From Clonostachys chloroleuca (Eukaryota > Ascomycota > Sordariomycetes > Hypocreales > Bionectriaceae): a stretch of 64,000 nucleotides of DNA. The notes under the pieces were generated by a model. That model did no database searches. It saw only the letters and a list, made by a program, of their open reading frames with translations, and was not told the DNA's origin. A program made the position numbers and the translations under genes. Positions 10,617 through 22,969 of this stretch are shown here, one piece after another. The first letter of the stretch is position 1. Each line of letters begins with the position of its first letter. Where the stretch lies: NCBI GenBank assembly GCA_037952775.1, contig JBANAY010000001.1:4588001-4652000 (forward strand). Reading direction: 5' to 3'.

Positions 10617-12428
10617 TCACCATTTACGAGCCTTTGGTACACCTTTCGAGGCTACTTTAACTATATCCGACCATTTCTCGGTTGTCAAAGCTCCGGGCCA
10701 ATCTAAGCCCCTGAGGCCGGGGATCTTCTCTCTCAGTAAATTGTTCACGAAGGTACAGTTCTCTTTCTTAGCTCGAGCTAAAAGCTGCCAAATATGTTCG
10801 TAAAGCAAATTCTTGAGAGGAAAATGTGCCAGCACCAATTCACCCATCTCAGGGTCTCCACAGAAGAGCGCTAGCTGCAAAGTATCGAACTCGCAAACAG
10901 CCCCCATATTTAGAAATTTCAGGACAATCTTGATACTTCGGCTCTCCACTGCTTGATGAAGAGGCGACCTGAACACAGGACCCGATTGATTGATATCAGC
11001 ACCATGCTTTCTTAGCAGATCTACTATATCTTCTCGGCCATGTCGCGCAGCTGCATGCATAGGAGAAGCGTATCTCCTGTTGCTTCCCTGCCAAGAAACG
11101 CCTCTTTCGAGTAAATTCTTAACTATCTCGTAGTTGCCAAATTCAGCGAACATTTGTAGATGGAAGGCTGCCTCTTCCGGTTGGGAGATGTAAAAGTTGT
11201 GGAAGAAAGATGCCAGCCTGGAGTATATTTGCCACGTTTTTGAGTGCACCATTATGGATTTGAGCGCGAGGCCTGGAGGGGAGTATGGATAGACTCTTCC
11301 ATACGGCTGACCAAAGTAGTCGGAGCTGTTAATATCACTACGTGATGGAGGGAACAACGCCGCCTCGAGGACCTGTAAGTTGCCTGTTGCTGCCGCTCCA
11401 ACAACTGCTCGGGGATCAGCCTTCCCTGTGCAGGAAACTCTTCCCATCGTGCTGTGCAAAGGAGGTTCCGGATCATCTACTGGAGCCTCGTCGGTCCAGA
11501 TGCTTGGTAACATCCCTATGGAAATAATACCTTGCTCAAGTAGATGTTCTTGCTCCAGTGGATGCTCTTGCTCTAGTGGATGTTCTTGCTCGGGCTCTGG
11601 TTCTGGTAAAATTTCCTGGAACAGCTGAAGTATTTCGATGTTTCCTCCTCGCGCAGCTGCCTCTATCGGAGCAGGGAAAAGAAAATCGTTAAGTGTCGGA
11701 TCGGCATGTTCTGTTAAAAGTTCTCTAGCCAAAGGCAGATGGTTCAGATAGGCTGCGGCGCTGAGGAGATTGATGTTCCGCCTGAACTCTCCTTGGAGTT
11801 CCACTGGCAGTTGCGCTACATGGGAGTTGAAATACCAGAGATGGCCCAGCCCACCCAACTCGCCTCCGAAACCAAGCCAGCAGAGGGCCTCGATGGTATC
11901 GGACAAGTCGGCGTGCGGGACTCTGTCGCATATCAACTGTGATATTTCACGGATCTCGGCGCACCACGAGATCTCTGGGGCGTTCGGCAAGTATCTGACG
12001 CTGGGGTTAACCCCCTTTTTCACCATTCGCGCAATGTATGAATGCCAAAGCTTTTGGGCGCCATCATCTGTTCTCGTTTGCCAGTACGCCAAAGGTTGTA
12101 TTTTATTGTAGGGAGGATTCTTTGGTAGAGGAGTCAAGTGATTCAGCACCTGAGTCTCAGTTAAGACATCCTGAAAGACATGATCAAAGGCTCCTGGACG
12201 AAAAGAAAATGAGGACGATGAGCAAAAGACATTGAAGAACTAACTTCTTGAAGGGTAGGGCTTACTGCAAACCGACCTCAACCTGAACATTTCTCCATAA
12301 TTAGGCTCGTAAAGGAAGTGGCCAGAACGCCCATCATAACGCCCATCATAGTACAAGGATAAAATGCACCTTGAAAGAATAGCCTTCAAAACTTCCCAAG
12401 GGACATCTAAAAGAGGGGTGCTAGACAT
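10617..12428 (-). CDS. F-box and ankyrin-repeat protein
   Basis: Two exons, 12428-12266 and 12193-10617, joined by a 72-nt GTAAGC...CCAG intron, give 579 residues. Residues 4-58 (PLLDVPWEVLKAILSRC...FRLRSVCRAFDHVF) match an F-box, which binds Skp1 in SCF ubiquitin ligases. The remainder holds ankyrin repeats: RNINLLSAAAYLNHLPLARELL, then GSNRRYASPMHAAARHGREDIVDLL and FRSPLHQAVESRSIKIVLKFL. A Glu/Gln/Pro segment made of an 18-nt tandem repeat lies between repeat blocks. Expected role: substrate adaptor for ubiquitination, target unknown. The splice joint RSVC-RAFDHV restores a normal F-box helix, which supports the model. The gene appears intact. Confidence 0.8.
11531..11584 (-). repeat. 18-nt in-frame tandem repeat inside the F-box/ankyrin gene
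   Basis: Three units of 18 nt begin CTTGCTC at 11531, 11549 and 11567, with a degenerate fourth from 11585. On the coding strand they give repeats of EQEHPL or EQEHLL. The units differ by a few bases each. Confidence 0.85.
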
Positions 12429-12873
12429 ATCTGCGGAAGTAAGGAATGCAAACTGCGAAGATGATCATTCAGATATTGATCGGGATTTGCAAGGGGAGAG
12501 CAGAATACCCAACTTTATTTAAGGGGCACAGCCGGCTGACGTGGATCCGGGTAGTACCCATCTAGGCAACCACCTTTTAACAGTACGCATGACTAATAAT
12601 TGGCTTTTTGTTCCCCTTTCCTTGCTTGTGGTCTAAGTATTGTCTCTAGGTAGAATTATTTGCTATTGATAATCCGTTCCCAAGTGATAACAACCCCCGT
12701 TGAGGGAAAGTCTTCCACGTGTCGTTGCCTCAACGGTATCACTCTTCAGGGCAAAAGAATCTACTTTAGGTCGTAGCGCAGGATGTAGGATCCCCCAACG
12801 AGACGAAATTATATCCAGTAGCCATAAATGAGATTTATATACCCGAATGTCTAACGAGACCGAACCACTAAGG
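12429..12873. other. Intergenic region, no gene seen
   Basis: It lies between the start of the F-box/ankyrin gene and the stop of the permease gene, both on the minus strand. No coding signal was seen. Confidence 0.5.
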
Positions 12874-15041
12874 CTATTCTTTGACAGTCTTCTCTACGTC
12901 TGGAATAATTCCGTCCAGAGAGATCCTGATATCCACGCCTTCAATTGTGGCCTTGGAAGACTCTTCCCATGCCAGCCCTTCCTCGCGGAAAAGCCTTTGG
13001 TTTCCCGTTGGCCAGAACCTGCAAATAAGTGGGTAAGATATTAATGAGATAGAGAATGACAGAAGCCAGCCGAGAGAGAAGAGACGTTGGCCGGCCACTC
13101 CAACACCAGACACACCCAGTGATGAGAGAAAGCCAGGAAGAGGGAGGGCAATTCCAATAAGATATGCAATAACTGCTTGCAAGTTGAAGCCTTTGTGGTA
13201 GCGGTAGTACTTATTAGTCTTTCTTGGATCGAATAACCAGGCTGGCTTGATGTTGCCTCTTGTGGTAACGAAATCTAGGCCGCGTGTCAGTTAAATTCCC
13301 TTAGTTCTAGATTCAATTTGGAGCGTACAGTCAGCAATCATAATGGCCGCAACGCTCGCCATGAAGAGACCATATCCTGATAGGAATGAGGTGAACGTCT
13401 TGGCTGACGACATGATCTTCCATGGCACGATTGCATAAGCTAACACTTGGGCGAGGAAAAACCCTCGTTTCATATCGATGTAACGCGGCGCAATAAGTGA
13501 CACGTCGGAACCAAAGGCAATCATGTTGGCCGCTATGTTGGTGCCAAGGATCCCCACCGTCCATGTGAAGGCAGCAAGAAAGATGGCAAACCGGGGACCT
13601 GAACCATTGTGACGGTCTTGTATAGCGTCAAGGAGGTCCCATGAGTTCCTAAATAGCAACTTAGTGACATTACTCCTCAACAAGACTTTCAGATTTCTTA
13701 CCATAATGCAAGGCCCCATTTGCCGTTGATTGCAGCTGTGGCTAGAATCCCCAGGCTCGCGGCAAGTGTACAAGTAATGGGCTTTACGAGCTGCGATATT
13801 AAATTAGCTCGCAGCCCTTGGCACTCGGCAGAACGAGAACTTACCACTGACGAAACTCCCGGTGCGGACTTAGTTTTACTCCATCGCGAAATGTCGGGCT
13901 GATTCGTGATGAGGGTGGCAGAATTTCTAAATGTTGAAACATCATGACTGTTAGAGAAGGCTCCCGTTCTGACCAGACTTCACTTACCCCATCCCAGTGT
14001 TAATTGCTTGAATGATAAACCATCCCATGCCGCTAGTAGCGTTCGCTTGAGGCAGGGTGTGGTTGACTTGCCCGCCCGTTTCAACCATGCAGTAGATGAA
14101 AACTCCAAAGACTGCGGGCACCATGATAAACCCTTTGAACCAGAAGAACTTTGTAAGTTGATATGGTCGGAAGAAACAGAAGCCGAGGTGGATCAGCCAG
14201 AAGATGAAGAAGGCAATCATCTTGTTTGTGGCAATTCCCGCAGAAGCCGGAAGATGGTTTGGCATGTTCTTATAACTGTCGCCGAAGATCGCTCGAAGCA
14301 TGTTGGCGACGTGGCTTGCACCAGAATAGACTACCATCTGCTGTCTATCAGAGCCTCACAGGAATTTGTTTCAGATTTACTTACGCTGAATGCCATACCA
14401 GACTGAAGCTAAAATGGCTCTACTGCCAACAAAGTAGTAGCTACCCACCATCCCAAAGACTAATCGGCTGATGGCTGGGTAGCCGAGGTGGTAGGTTGTC
14501 GCGGCACGGGAGTTGAAGGCCATGGCAACCGCGGCAATCATTTGGGATACGAAGATCACAACTATAGCTTGCCACCAGTTGAGACCAATTCCAATCATAG
14601 CCTGCGGCAGGGCACGCAAAGAGATATTAGCCAAGCCAATAACGGGAAATGGGGGAAGAGGTCGCCATACCGAACCTAAACTCCAGTTCCCAAAAGCGAG
14701 ACCAAACCAAAAGACACAGTATGTAGAGAAGCCCCAGGCTGTCGTGAACTGATTAGAAAGTAAAGCAAAAGCGTCTGTAACCATGTTCGTGCTTACTTCT
14801 CTTTTCCAGTGGCGTCGGTTCCAAGTCTTCATTGAGTATTAATTAGAGTGCCAAGCCGAGAACGTGTCAGTTATATCTTGCCTTCGTTCATCCACAATGG
14901 GTCTGCATTGTGATATGCGGTATCATGTTCAGACAAGGTATTTTTGACCTGAACCGCATGTTTGAAATTATCCCAAGAAGAAAACGCGTTCTTAGGTGAC
15001 ATTAACTTCTCAACAACCCCATCACAACCTAGAATCGTCAT
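12874..15041 (-). CDS. NCS1-family nucleobase/allantoin-type permease
   Basis: Nine exons: 15041-14882, 14826-14797, 14738-14671, 14601-14385, 14330-13988, 13926-13845, 13790-13702, 13648-13329 and 13274-12874. All phases close, giving 569 residues. The first intron is GC-AG (G|GCAAGA...TGAAG), needed to join HNADPLWMNE to DLEPTPLEKRTW, the conserved entry of Fur-type NCS1 carriers. Later landmarks are MIGIGLNWWQAI, VWYGIQ, NTGMG-NSATLITNQPDISRWSKTK, and IMIADYFVTTRGNI. About twelve membrane segments are expected in the plasma membrane. The family imports uracil, uridine, allantoin, thiamine or purine-related compounds with protons; specificity cannot be read here. The promoter carries many GATA sites, consistent with nitrogen-catabolite control, and is shared with the PhyH gene. 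Confidence 0.88.
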
Positions 15042-15832
15042 CTTAGAGTTTTCAAAATCAACAGAAGTTCAATTGTTGTCTAAAACAGAAGAAAGCACTG
15101 CAGGGCTCTCAAAATCTCTCTTCGCTTGATCTGTTAGGTGACGACGGATGGGGATCTTATGAGAATGGGAAGAATGGAAAACCAGTAGCAAGTGTATCTG
15201 AGAGCCTAGGCACTGAATTCCATATCAGTGGATGTTGTTTGAACTAGGTCCAATCTGATAGGCCATGATTTGCTTTTACTAGACCTGTTGATCCTTGAGG
15301 GTCTGACCAATCCTCTTGAGAATGCGACCCTTATCTCTCCCAGCACAAAGGTTACGGAATTTACTCTTGGTAGCTAGTGGTTTTGCTTGGCGAGGCAAGG
15401 AGTCGCTTATCGGCCCCCATGCCCAAGACCCTGGATGAGGTCGATACCATGATCTAGCCAGTTCTAGCCACACAGAACAGCAATCATAGTTACTTAGATA
15501 ACGATTCCGATCAAGATAACAGGATATCTCTCCAAGCTTTCTTGGCGAGCCTGTCTACTACGGAGATAAGTCCTAGATAACACCCCAGGCTGATCTTATA
15601 CCAATCTAGGATTTCTTTCTCCGATTGAGGATCCCGTACCCCGCAGTTCACCATCCATTCTCAATGTAAGCATAATGACACGCCGATGAGTAAATATAAA
15701 CCTATTGACTAAAGAATCCGGATGGAATGTCTCTGGCAAGACTAAAACTTCACCAAGTCGAAGGCCTGTTTATCATAGCTGTTCAGACCCAGATTATCAA
15801 TCCTTCCATCCAAAATTATAGGCAGCGGTACA
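15042..15832. promoter_or_regulatory. Divergent promoter with a cluster of nine GATA (HGATAR) sites
   Basis: HGATAR strings, the target of AreA/NIT2-type GATA factors, occur near 15257, 15331, 15407, 15496, 15514, 15564, 15575, 15770 and 15794 (both strands). Eight are the stronger GATAA form, and six of the nine lie between 15490 and 15800. By simple base odds about two would be expected. The interval separates the divergent NCS1 permease and PhyH dioxygenase genes and may control both. Confidence 0.55.
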
Positions 15833-16973
15833 ATGGCGGTCACTTCTCCATCAAATGACGCTCAAGCTATCTCAATGTCCGAAGATGAGCGCCGCGAGGG
15901 AAAATATTCTTTCCAAACTCTATCAAAAGCCCTTGGTGCGCTACACCAGGATGGTTTAGTCGTTCTTAAGGGTGTCATCCCGGTGGAGATGATTGACAAG
16001 CTCAACGCCAAGATGTGCCAGGATGCTGATGAGAGGATCAGTGACCCTTCCCAGAGCTACAACCATGGAGTTAAATGTGAGTATTAGAGGTTGAATATCT
16101 CTCGATGCCAGTTCTAACCTCTCATCAAGCCAATATGCTCCAAAGACCCCCAATTACGAACCCTCAATATCTCAACCAGGAGGTGTTCTTCAATCAGTTT
16201 CTCCTCCAGCTAGCAAACGCGTATGTGATCGACACCTGATAAGTTTCTAAACGGCATGAACTGAAGTTATATTTCAAGTTATCTTGGACACCGTCCCGTC
16301 TTTAATTGGCTCACTGCCAACACCGCGCTCGCTAACACTGGCGGGCAACGCCAACCGGTGCACAAGGATGGAAGCTTCGACCATCCCTTATTCCCGTTTT
16401 ACTTCATCGCGAACATACCCTTGTGTGACTTCAGTGCTGAGAATGGCTCCACTGAGTTCTGGCTAGGCTCTCATGCACACACCACCTACAAAGACCAAAT
16501 GCTAGCCAAGACGCCAGAATATATCGCTCCCTATCCAACTGCCTACATCGGGAGCCGCATTCCTCCGGTTTTGGAAGAAAAGAAAGCTGAGAGAATGAAG
16601 ATACGTCCCCCAATTCAGCCTGCGGTCAACAGAGGAGACATTATGATCAGAGATATCAGACTTTGGCATGCAGGCATGCCTAACAACAGCGACGCACACC
16701 GCATCATGCTCGGTTTAGGATATCAGGTAAGTAATTATTCTTGTCGATGGACTTGGGGCTGCCACTAATTCTACGCAGAGTTCGGTGCATCCTAACTATA
16801 CATTGACCACGCATTTACCTTTCTCTCAGAGGGAGTTCTTCATGAAGTATGGTGGTGAAAACGTTGAACTACGAGCACAATGGTACTCAGATGAGGATTT
16901 GGCGAAGACTACGGCCGACACTGTTTTCCATGCTCGGCCAGTATACGATAAGATGGAGAAGGAGCTTGCATAA
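15833..16973 (+). CDS. Phytanoyl-CoA dioxygenase (PhyH)-like Fe(II)/2-oxoglutarate oxygenase
   Basis: Four exons, 15833-16076, 16130-16220, 16279-16726 and 16779-16973, give 325 residues with all phases closed. The iron-binding facial triad is visible as H140 and D142 (PVHKDGSFDH) and H242 (LWHAGMPNN); R253 (DAHRIMLGLGY) fits the 2-oxoglutarate contact. GGQRQPVHKDG and the C-terminal PVYDKMEKE are typical of small fungal PhyH proteins, many of which act in secondary metabolism or catabolism of small molecules. Reaction expected: hydroxylation or oxidative cleavage with O2 and 2-oxoglutarate; the substrate is unknown. It is transcribed divergently from the NCS1 permease across 791 bp of GATA-rich DNA, so the imported compound or a derivative is a candidate substrate. 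No targeting signal is evident. Confidence 0.85.
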
Positions 16974-19900
16974 GCCATGATAACAGGATCATAGCTTTGA
17001 GTATTGCCTAGATTGAATATAGTACGGAATTTGCCAAAATAATAAGTTTGATTTTGACTAGAAGCAGTTCGATCATCCATCCAATGGTAGTAATGCCCAG
17101 TCTTCCGATTTTAACTGAAGTTGATATACTTCATATACTAGATAGATGAATAGTCTTAGCATATAAAAGTAGATACTGAATTCCATCCAACTTCGAGCAT
17201 TGGGTAGGAATGGTTGTACACTTAAATTGCCACCATGTTAAGCCATACTATATATTCTACTTCGAGGTTTTGCAGCCATATCACTATGTCAGATACTTGC
17301 AAGTTATGGTGAGGTAAAACGCAGTAGAGTTGTCAACGCGGAGTTTGATCACAAATGACATTACGTTTTGAGCTGCCAACAATAGTGCGTCTTGGATTCA
17401 TGACTTATTTGCTCAGGTCTGCCACTCAGTGGATATGACCGCCAAGTCTATGGAAAGTCACGTCGTCTACAATTGGCTGTCCAGCGGATACAGAACGATA
17501 AATCATGCAAACGCAGGCCACCACCAATTTGATCTGTATATTGAACAAGTCGATAGGAAGATCACAAATAGATAAGCCACAGCCGCTTTCCATGGGGTGA
17601 GATTAACAGTGATATCTGCAGATAGCAGCATGTTCGTCTGTATATCACCACCAAGCCTCCCTTTCATAAGGATTCGAGGGTCTTATCTCATGGAAACCAA
17701 AACCCGAGTTTAGCTTCAAGAACTCCGGGCCAATACACGATTCTTCCGCTAGCTCATAGTGGGCACTTAATGTTGATAACGATAGAGGATGGATCTTAGC
17801 TTGCCCAGGGGGTGGGGTAGCAACCACACCAAAGATAACAACGTCGTAAATCCCCCCGCAAGGAGACTATTTCCTGTCTATTTCCTGTTCATGGGGTAAC
17901 CACAAAGGATCAAGGTTAGTTTTTCCTGTTGTGGTGTTGATCGGGAGAGCAATTGGCAGCAACTTGATTCAGAGACATGCCGTCGGCGGTAAAATATGCT
18001 TTCTATTGCTAATGGAATAACGTTTTAAGAAATGATCTAAGCTGTTTGAGATACTGCCACGCTGTATACAACTCACAATAACGTGATGAAGGGTCAAATA
18101 CATCTTCCGTAGGGGCTCGCTTATTCATCACCAACCACCGACCCTTTTTAATTACGAAAAGCGCGGTTCATGAGATTCGCTCATCAGCTTTATACAACGC
18201 AAGCTGAACTAGCCGTATTGGGAAACAATATGACGAAATTGTTACGAATTTCTCGTCATAGAGGTAAATATGGACGTATTGATGTAAGAAGGAAGTTTAA
18301 TAGTACTAGTTACAAACCCGACGTTTAGAGCAAATATTTAACAAGGGCTACCAGACAGAGTAGGTCTGCAGCCTTAAAACCCCGAAACTCCAGCATAGCT
18401 AGGCTGAAGTCCTTGATAAGTGAACACATATGGCCTGCTCCAAAACTAAACACATTCCTCCCATTGTGTGTGCTATATTCATAAACACTTTTGTAAATTA
18501 GGGAGGAAGACATAAAAACTTCATAACTGTGACTCTCATCCTAGCCAATAGTGTGACCTAGTAGCTTATCGTTGTATATCGATTTGACCACGAGGACTGC
18601 TCATCGATAATTATTATGTTATTATCTAACTCCAGTACGTCCCTCAAAGGGCAAAAGGCGACTAGCTACGGCTACATATTGGTAAGTATTATCGACAAGG
18701 GGCTAGCTAGACAGGATCCTATATATGTTGGTAGGCAGCTTCCCAAGCAGCGTCAAAGCCTCAAATATTAAGCACTTCTTTGTACTCAGATGCGTATCCC
18801 ATTAGTAAGCTAACATGAGTACGGGGACTGTACATCACGTAAGGGCTTCCCCAGTCACTTGAAGGAGGTGCTAGGCGGAGTTCTTCGGGGTCTTCGGATC
18901 CAGAGTCTATAATTAGCTCCCAGTTGACTTGCCGAACAAGGAAGCACTTGAATTTCGGCCCATTTTTACTCCTCCACTCCCACCCCTTCGAAATCTTCGC
19001 TTCAGAACGTTAACGTGAGCAAGCTAGGTACTTCAAGCAGGCAAATCCTAACAGGACAAATTTCTCACCCCCTGTTTCCCCGTAAGGACTCAAGAAAAGC
19101 TTCGCGGCGTCACCGATTTGGTCAAAGGAGAAATATCAGGCGGCAAAACTGTTTCCAAGCCATTGGCATCCTTTCGAGCAGGAGCATGGAGCTTTCTCTT
19201 CGGAAAGCTCATCGATAATGAATGTGATTGTATCGCCGGTTGGATACAGTGGATTAGGGCGCTTGTCCGCCGCAACGGAGAAAGACGACGACCGCAGCAT
19301 TGATCGTCATTATGGACAGCTGGATTAGAGCAACTCAATAAATGGCTGTATGAGATAGACTAAGGAATATTAGTGATTAGGAACAGGACTTGAATGATTA
19401 TTGAGGAACTATATATGTCGAACACACATGCTCTCGGGATTCAAGGCGGATCACTCAACCCTCACGGCCCGGTAGTTGATCACGTACAGAACCAGAAACA
19501 GAAGACTTGACTCGAGGCTTGAGCTTCGTCCGATGAATGTTAACTCACCGCTTTGGGTGAGTAAGCAGTGATCTCTGTATCCGTCTTCTCTATAGCCTCT
19601 GCTAAGGGCACTCTGTAGATATCACAATACGATACTAATAATGTGCTGCCTTTAGCCAAGTTACAGTGGTATATCTATATCTTAATCCCGTCAAGGTCGC
19701 ATATCGCCCCCTTTCAGGAATAGACTTAATTCAGAATCAGGACAAGGATGATAACTTCTTTTAAGTGTCAAGTATCCTCAATTAGACCAACCAACCAATC
19801 GGTCTTAACGCTAGCTCGGTCCCGATTCCTGCCTAAGAATTCAAGATCTCATCCAACTGGTTCTTATTGCTGATCGGTCCCGAGGAGTATGATCCGCAGA

Positions 19901-21051
19901 CAACTCACGGCACTCGAAGATCGTAGTCCCCAAATAAATTTATGTGCGCTTAAAGTTAATAGCTACATTGCTGTTATTAGTGGCCAGCCAGCTAGGGTAT
20001 TCTGGTCGTGGTTGGGCTGTCTGACGCGGCACTTGCTACTCCTGGTCTGCCGTCAATGCCGTACCCCTGCCATGGGTTTGGACACAGACTCTAATCGGCA
20101 CTTGATCGAGTTACCTACCAGATTAACCAGTTTTATTCTCGTGCCAATGGATGACAACACCTGGTAACCACCATGTTCACTTACCCTGAACCATCTGGCA
20201 GCACAGGTCTGAAACCTCAGTCAGATAACTACTTCTTTCTCATTTTAAATCAGGATATACTCTCAACTCAATTAAAATGTTGCTATGAGATGAAAGCTAT
20301 ACTTTCATATCATAAATGAGGCTAGAGCCTCGGCTCAAAGCCTTTAGGTCACGATGAGAGTTCAAGTGTGGAGATCAATACCAACGGGTCGTAATCTGGT
20401 TGAATGATTTTCGCTTAGCAAGGATCTAAGAATATGGCGTGATTCCTAATTGGATAACTTCACTCTCTCCTCATAGCGCCAGTACACTCAGTTTGGGCAT
20501 GGTCGTCTTTTATTTTTGTTAGATATGCATGTTGGTCCAACATGCATGATAAAGTCAAGTTGGCGCATCAATTCGGTACAAGGGGTTTCAGAACTGCAAG
20601 GGTTGAATGTCACTTCAAGCTTATCATGGGTGCTTTTTAGCCGCGTTGTCCCACTTTAATCTTAGTCCATCGAGGCTGTTTTCTTTTGCATCTACGAATT
20701 TCTGAGGTACTGATTTTCTTAAGCCAGTATGCTAGGTCGAAAGTGCAGAAACCATTCCTTTCTCGCCCTTGAACGCTTAGCGGAGGAGCAGGTAGGCGCC
20801 CATGAGCGTATTCTAGTCCGTAACCCGGACAGGTTGGCCAGAGTTACATAGACAACGCGGCCGTCGTTGGTGCCCTCTAACCCTTGTCATGGATGGCGGC
20901 ACGGCGCTTTCTTGTTAATGACCAACAAACCTAGACAACCAACAGATCAACGTGATGACCAACCGCCACCTCCTTATGGCTATAACTAGGACTAACTCTC
21001 CCTAATTTCCCTCATTCAGCATGCTCATATCTAAATTTCATTTATCTCAAC
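16974..21051. other. 4-kb AT-rich gene-poor block
   Basis: No intact gene was found. A minus-strand open stretch at 18325-18513 contains NVFSFGAGHMC then KDFSLAMLEF, which loosely recalls a P450 haem loop and L-helix with one residue missing; this could be a relic or chance. Open frames at 19015-19338 and 19889-20167 have no features. Many stop codons occur in all frames. Confidence 0.4.
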
Positions 21052-22036
21052 ATGACGAGGAGATCCTGGCTTGTTCTAGTAGCCTTATTCGCGACCACTT
21101 TGCTACTAGTTGGTCATTTCACGCTCAAAGATTTGTTCCCAGGTTTGTCAAATCACTTATCTCATTGGTCAAATTGCCTTTGAAAGCGAACTGACGTCGG
21201 AGATAGGCAACCTTTTCCACCGGCCGTCATCTACAAACCTTAGCGCTATCGTCGAAGTTCCCTCGAAACCCTTCCCAAAGAAGATCTGGCAGAGCTGGAA
21301 AGATGATTCCGAGAATCCTACAGAACGTACCATTGGCTACCCCCATCAATGGAGAGCTGTCAACCCCGACTGGCGTTACGAGCGTATGACCGATGCAAAT
21401 ATGGACAACTATGTGCGCGACAAAACGGATCCCGCCATTGCGAATGTTTTCACCTCATTGCACGAACCGATCTTGAGAGCAGACTTACTGCGATATATTT
21501 TGATGCTTGTGGAAGGCGGAGTCTGGGCGGACATTGACGTATTCCCACATCAATCAATATCAAATTGGATACCTGATGAGCACCAGGAATCGGTTAATCT
21601 AGTGGTTGGCATTGAAAATGACCATCACAAAAGACCTATCTGGCCCGGCTCTCCTTACTCGGTTCAGCTCAGCCAGTACACCATTCTGGCAAAGCCAAAC
21701 CATCCCGTCTTTCAGAAACTTGTTGATCAAGTCGTGGACAATCTCCGGAGTCTCCTCCAGTCCAAACCAGGTGGCTCCCAAGTAACTTTTGAAGATGTCA
21801 TGTCTACTACGGGCCCCTTCGCTTACACCAAAGTATTGATGGAATACTTCACGGAGAAAACTGGGATTCAGCATAATGGAGACGAGCTCGACAGGTTGGA
21901 ACATCCCATTTTGATAGGTGACGTGCTTGTTTTACCAAAAGATAGCTTTGGCTGGCTTCCCCATGAAAACACACACAAAAAAGGAGATCCCAGCATTTTT
22001 GTTGAACATCTCTTTATTGCAAGTTGGCGTCAATGA
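21052..22036 (+). CDS. Glycosyltransferase family 32 (OCH1-like) type II membrane protein
   Basis: Exon 1 is 21052-21142, then a 64-nt intron (GTTTGT...ATAG) and exon 2 21207-22036, giving 306 residues. Residues 7-24 form a single membrane anchor after a short basic start, the usual Golgi type II layout. PKKIWQSWKD begins the catalytic region; the DXD sugar-nucleotide motif is D139-I-D141 in GGVWADIDVFP, preceded by RADLLRYILM. The C-terminal EHLFIASW is typical of GT32. Family members transfer mannose or other hexoses to glycans or lipids. OCH1 proper is longer, so this short form may act elsewhere, for example on a metabolite or sphingolipid. It lies beside the terpene synthase gene; a shared pathway is only a possibility. 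Confidence 0.82.
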
Positions 22037-22969
22037 CACCTGGGATAGGTTTAGATTTCATGTTTGGGCGATTTGTGTGAATTCAAGAGGCACGGGGAGA
22101 CTCTACGCTATCATAATTGGCTTTTAATTGCGTCATGTCTTACATGAAAAGCCTAATCACCACAAGATGTTGATTTACTGTTTGCAAGTGTTTTTGGGTC
22201 AGCTAGGTAATCAACCTAGGGCTATAATCGCCAAGTGAACCATGCCATCACCCATCTCTGAAGTACTAAAGCCCCTGCACGGAGAGTACGAGGAGCTAAG
22301 AAATAATAAATTGAGCGTACAATGGAAGCACGATTGCTTCTTCAACGACTTGGTAACGTAGACCTCAGGATCTTTGTATCAAGGCGATATAAGGTCTTGC
22401 ATTGATCGACAAAGACTGTAGTTGAGTTTGATGACAATAAATATCTCGGCATTATTTCTCTTTTTGGCCAAGAGTAGGATCTTTGCAGCAACGGCCATTT
22501 CATCACGACAGACAACAGCCAGCCTGGCCAGCCGAAGATCCAGGAGTTGAACGGAACTTCGAGCCCCACCCTAGCATTGCCACATGCGATAATTAATGCC
22601 CGATCCTTGAAGCTGATCGCATACGGAGGTAAAGATCTTAACTTTACAATTGAAGGAGTAAAAATGAGAGAACCTGGCAAGTTGCTTAGGAGAAATGGAA
22701 GATAATGTCCCTTGTCTATGATGCCTTTGAGAAGACGATGTTAAATCGGTTGTCAGTCAATGGGTAAGGGCTATTAAGGATGAGATGGTTTGCGTTAAAC
22801 ACTGCGCAGAATCGAGCTGAAATAATGAGTAATCTAACGGCCAGTATCCAATCTAAGTTTACCTGTCCCGAACCTAAAACAATTCCATAAAACTTCTATA
22901 CCAGCCAAAACCTTACGGTAAACTTCTTTGCAGTTATTTATATATGTGAATGTGGCCTTCATCAGCTCT
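22037..22969. other. Intergenic region with an unexplained open frame
   Basis: A minus-strand open frame at 22342-22680 (112 codons, containing FNSWIFGWPGWLLSVVMKWP) is not recognised and lacks flanking exons. It may be chance or a relic. Confidence 0.35.

Noticed and set aside
11342..12111. Plus-strand open frames across the F-box/ankyrin gene
   Set aside because: They are antisense shadows of a well-supported minus-strand gene with a clear F-box and ankyrin repeats.
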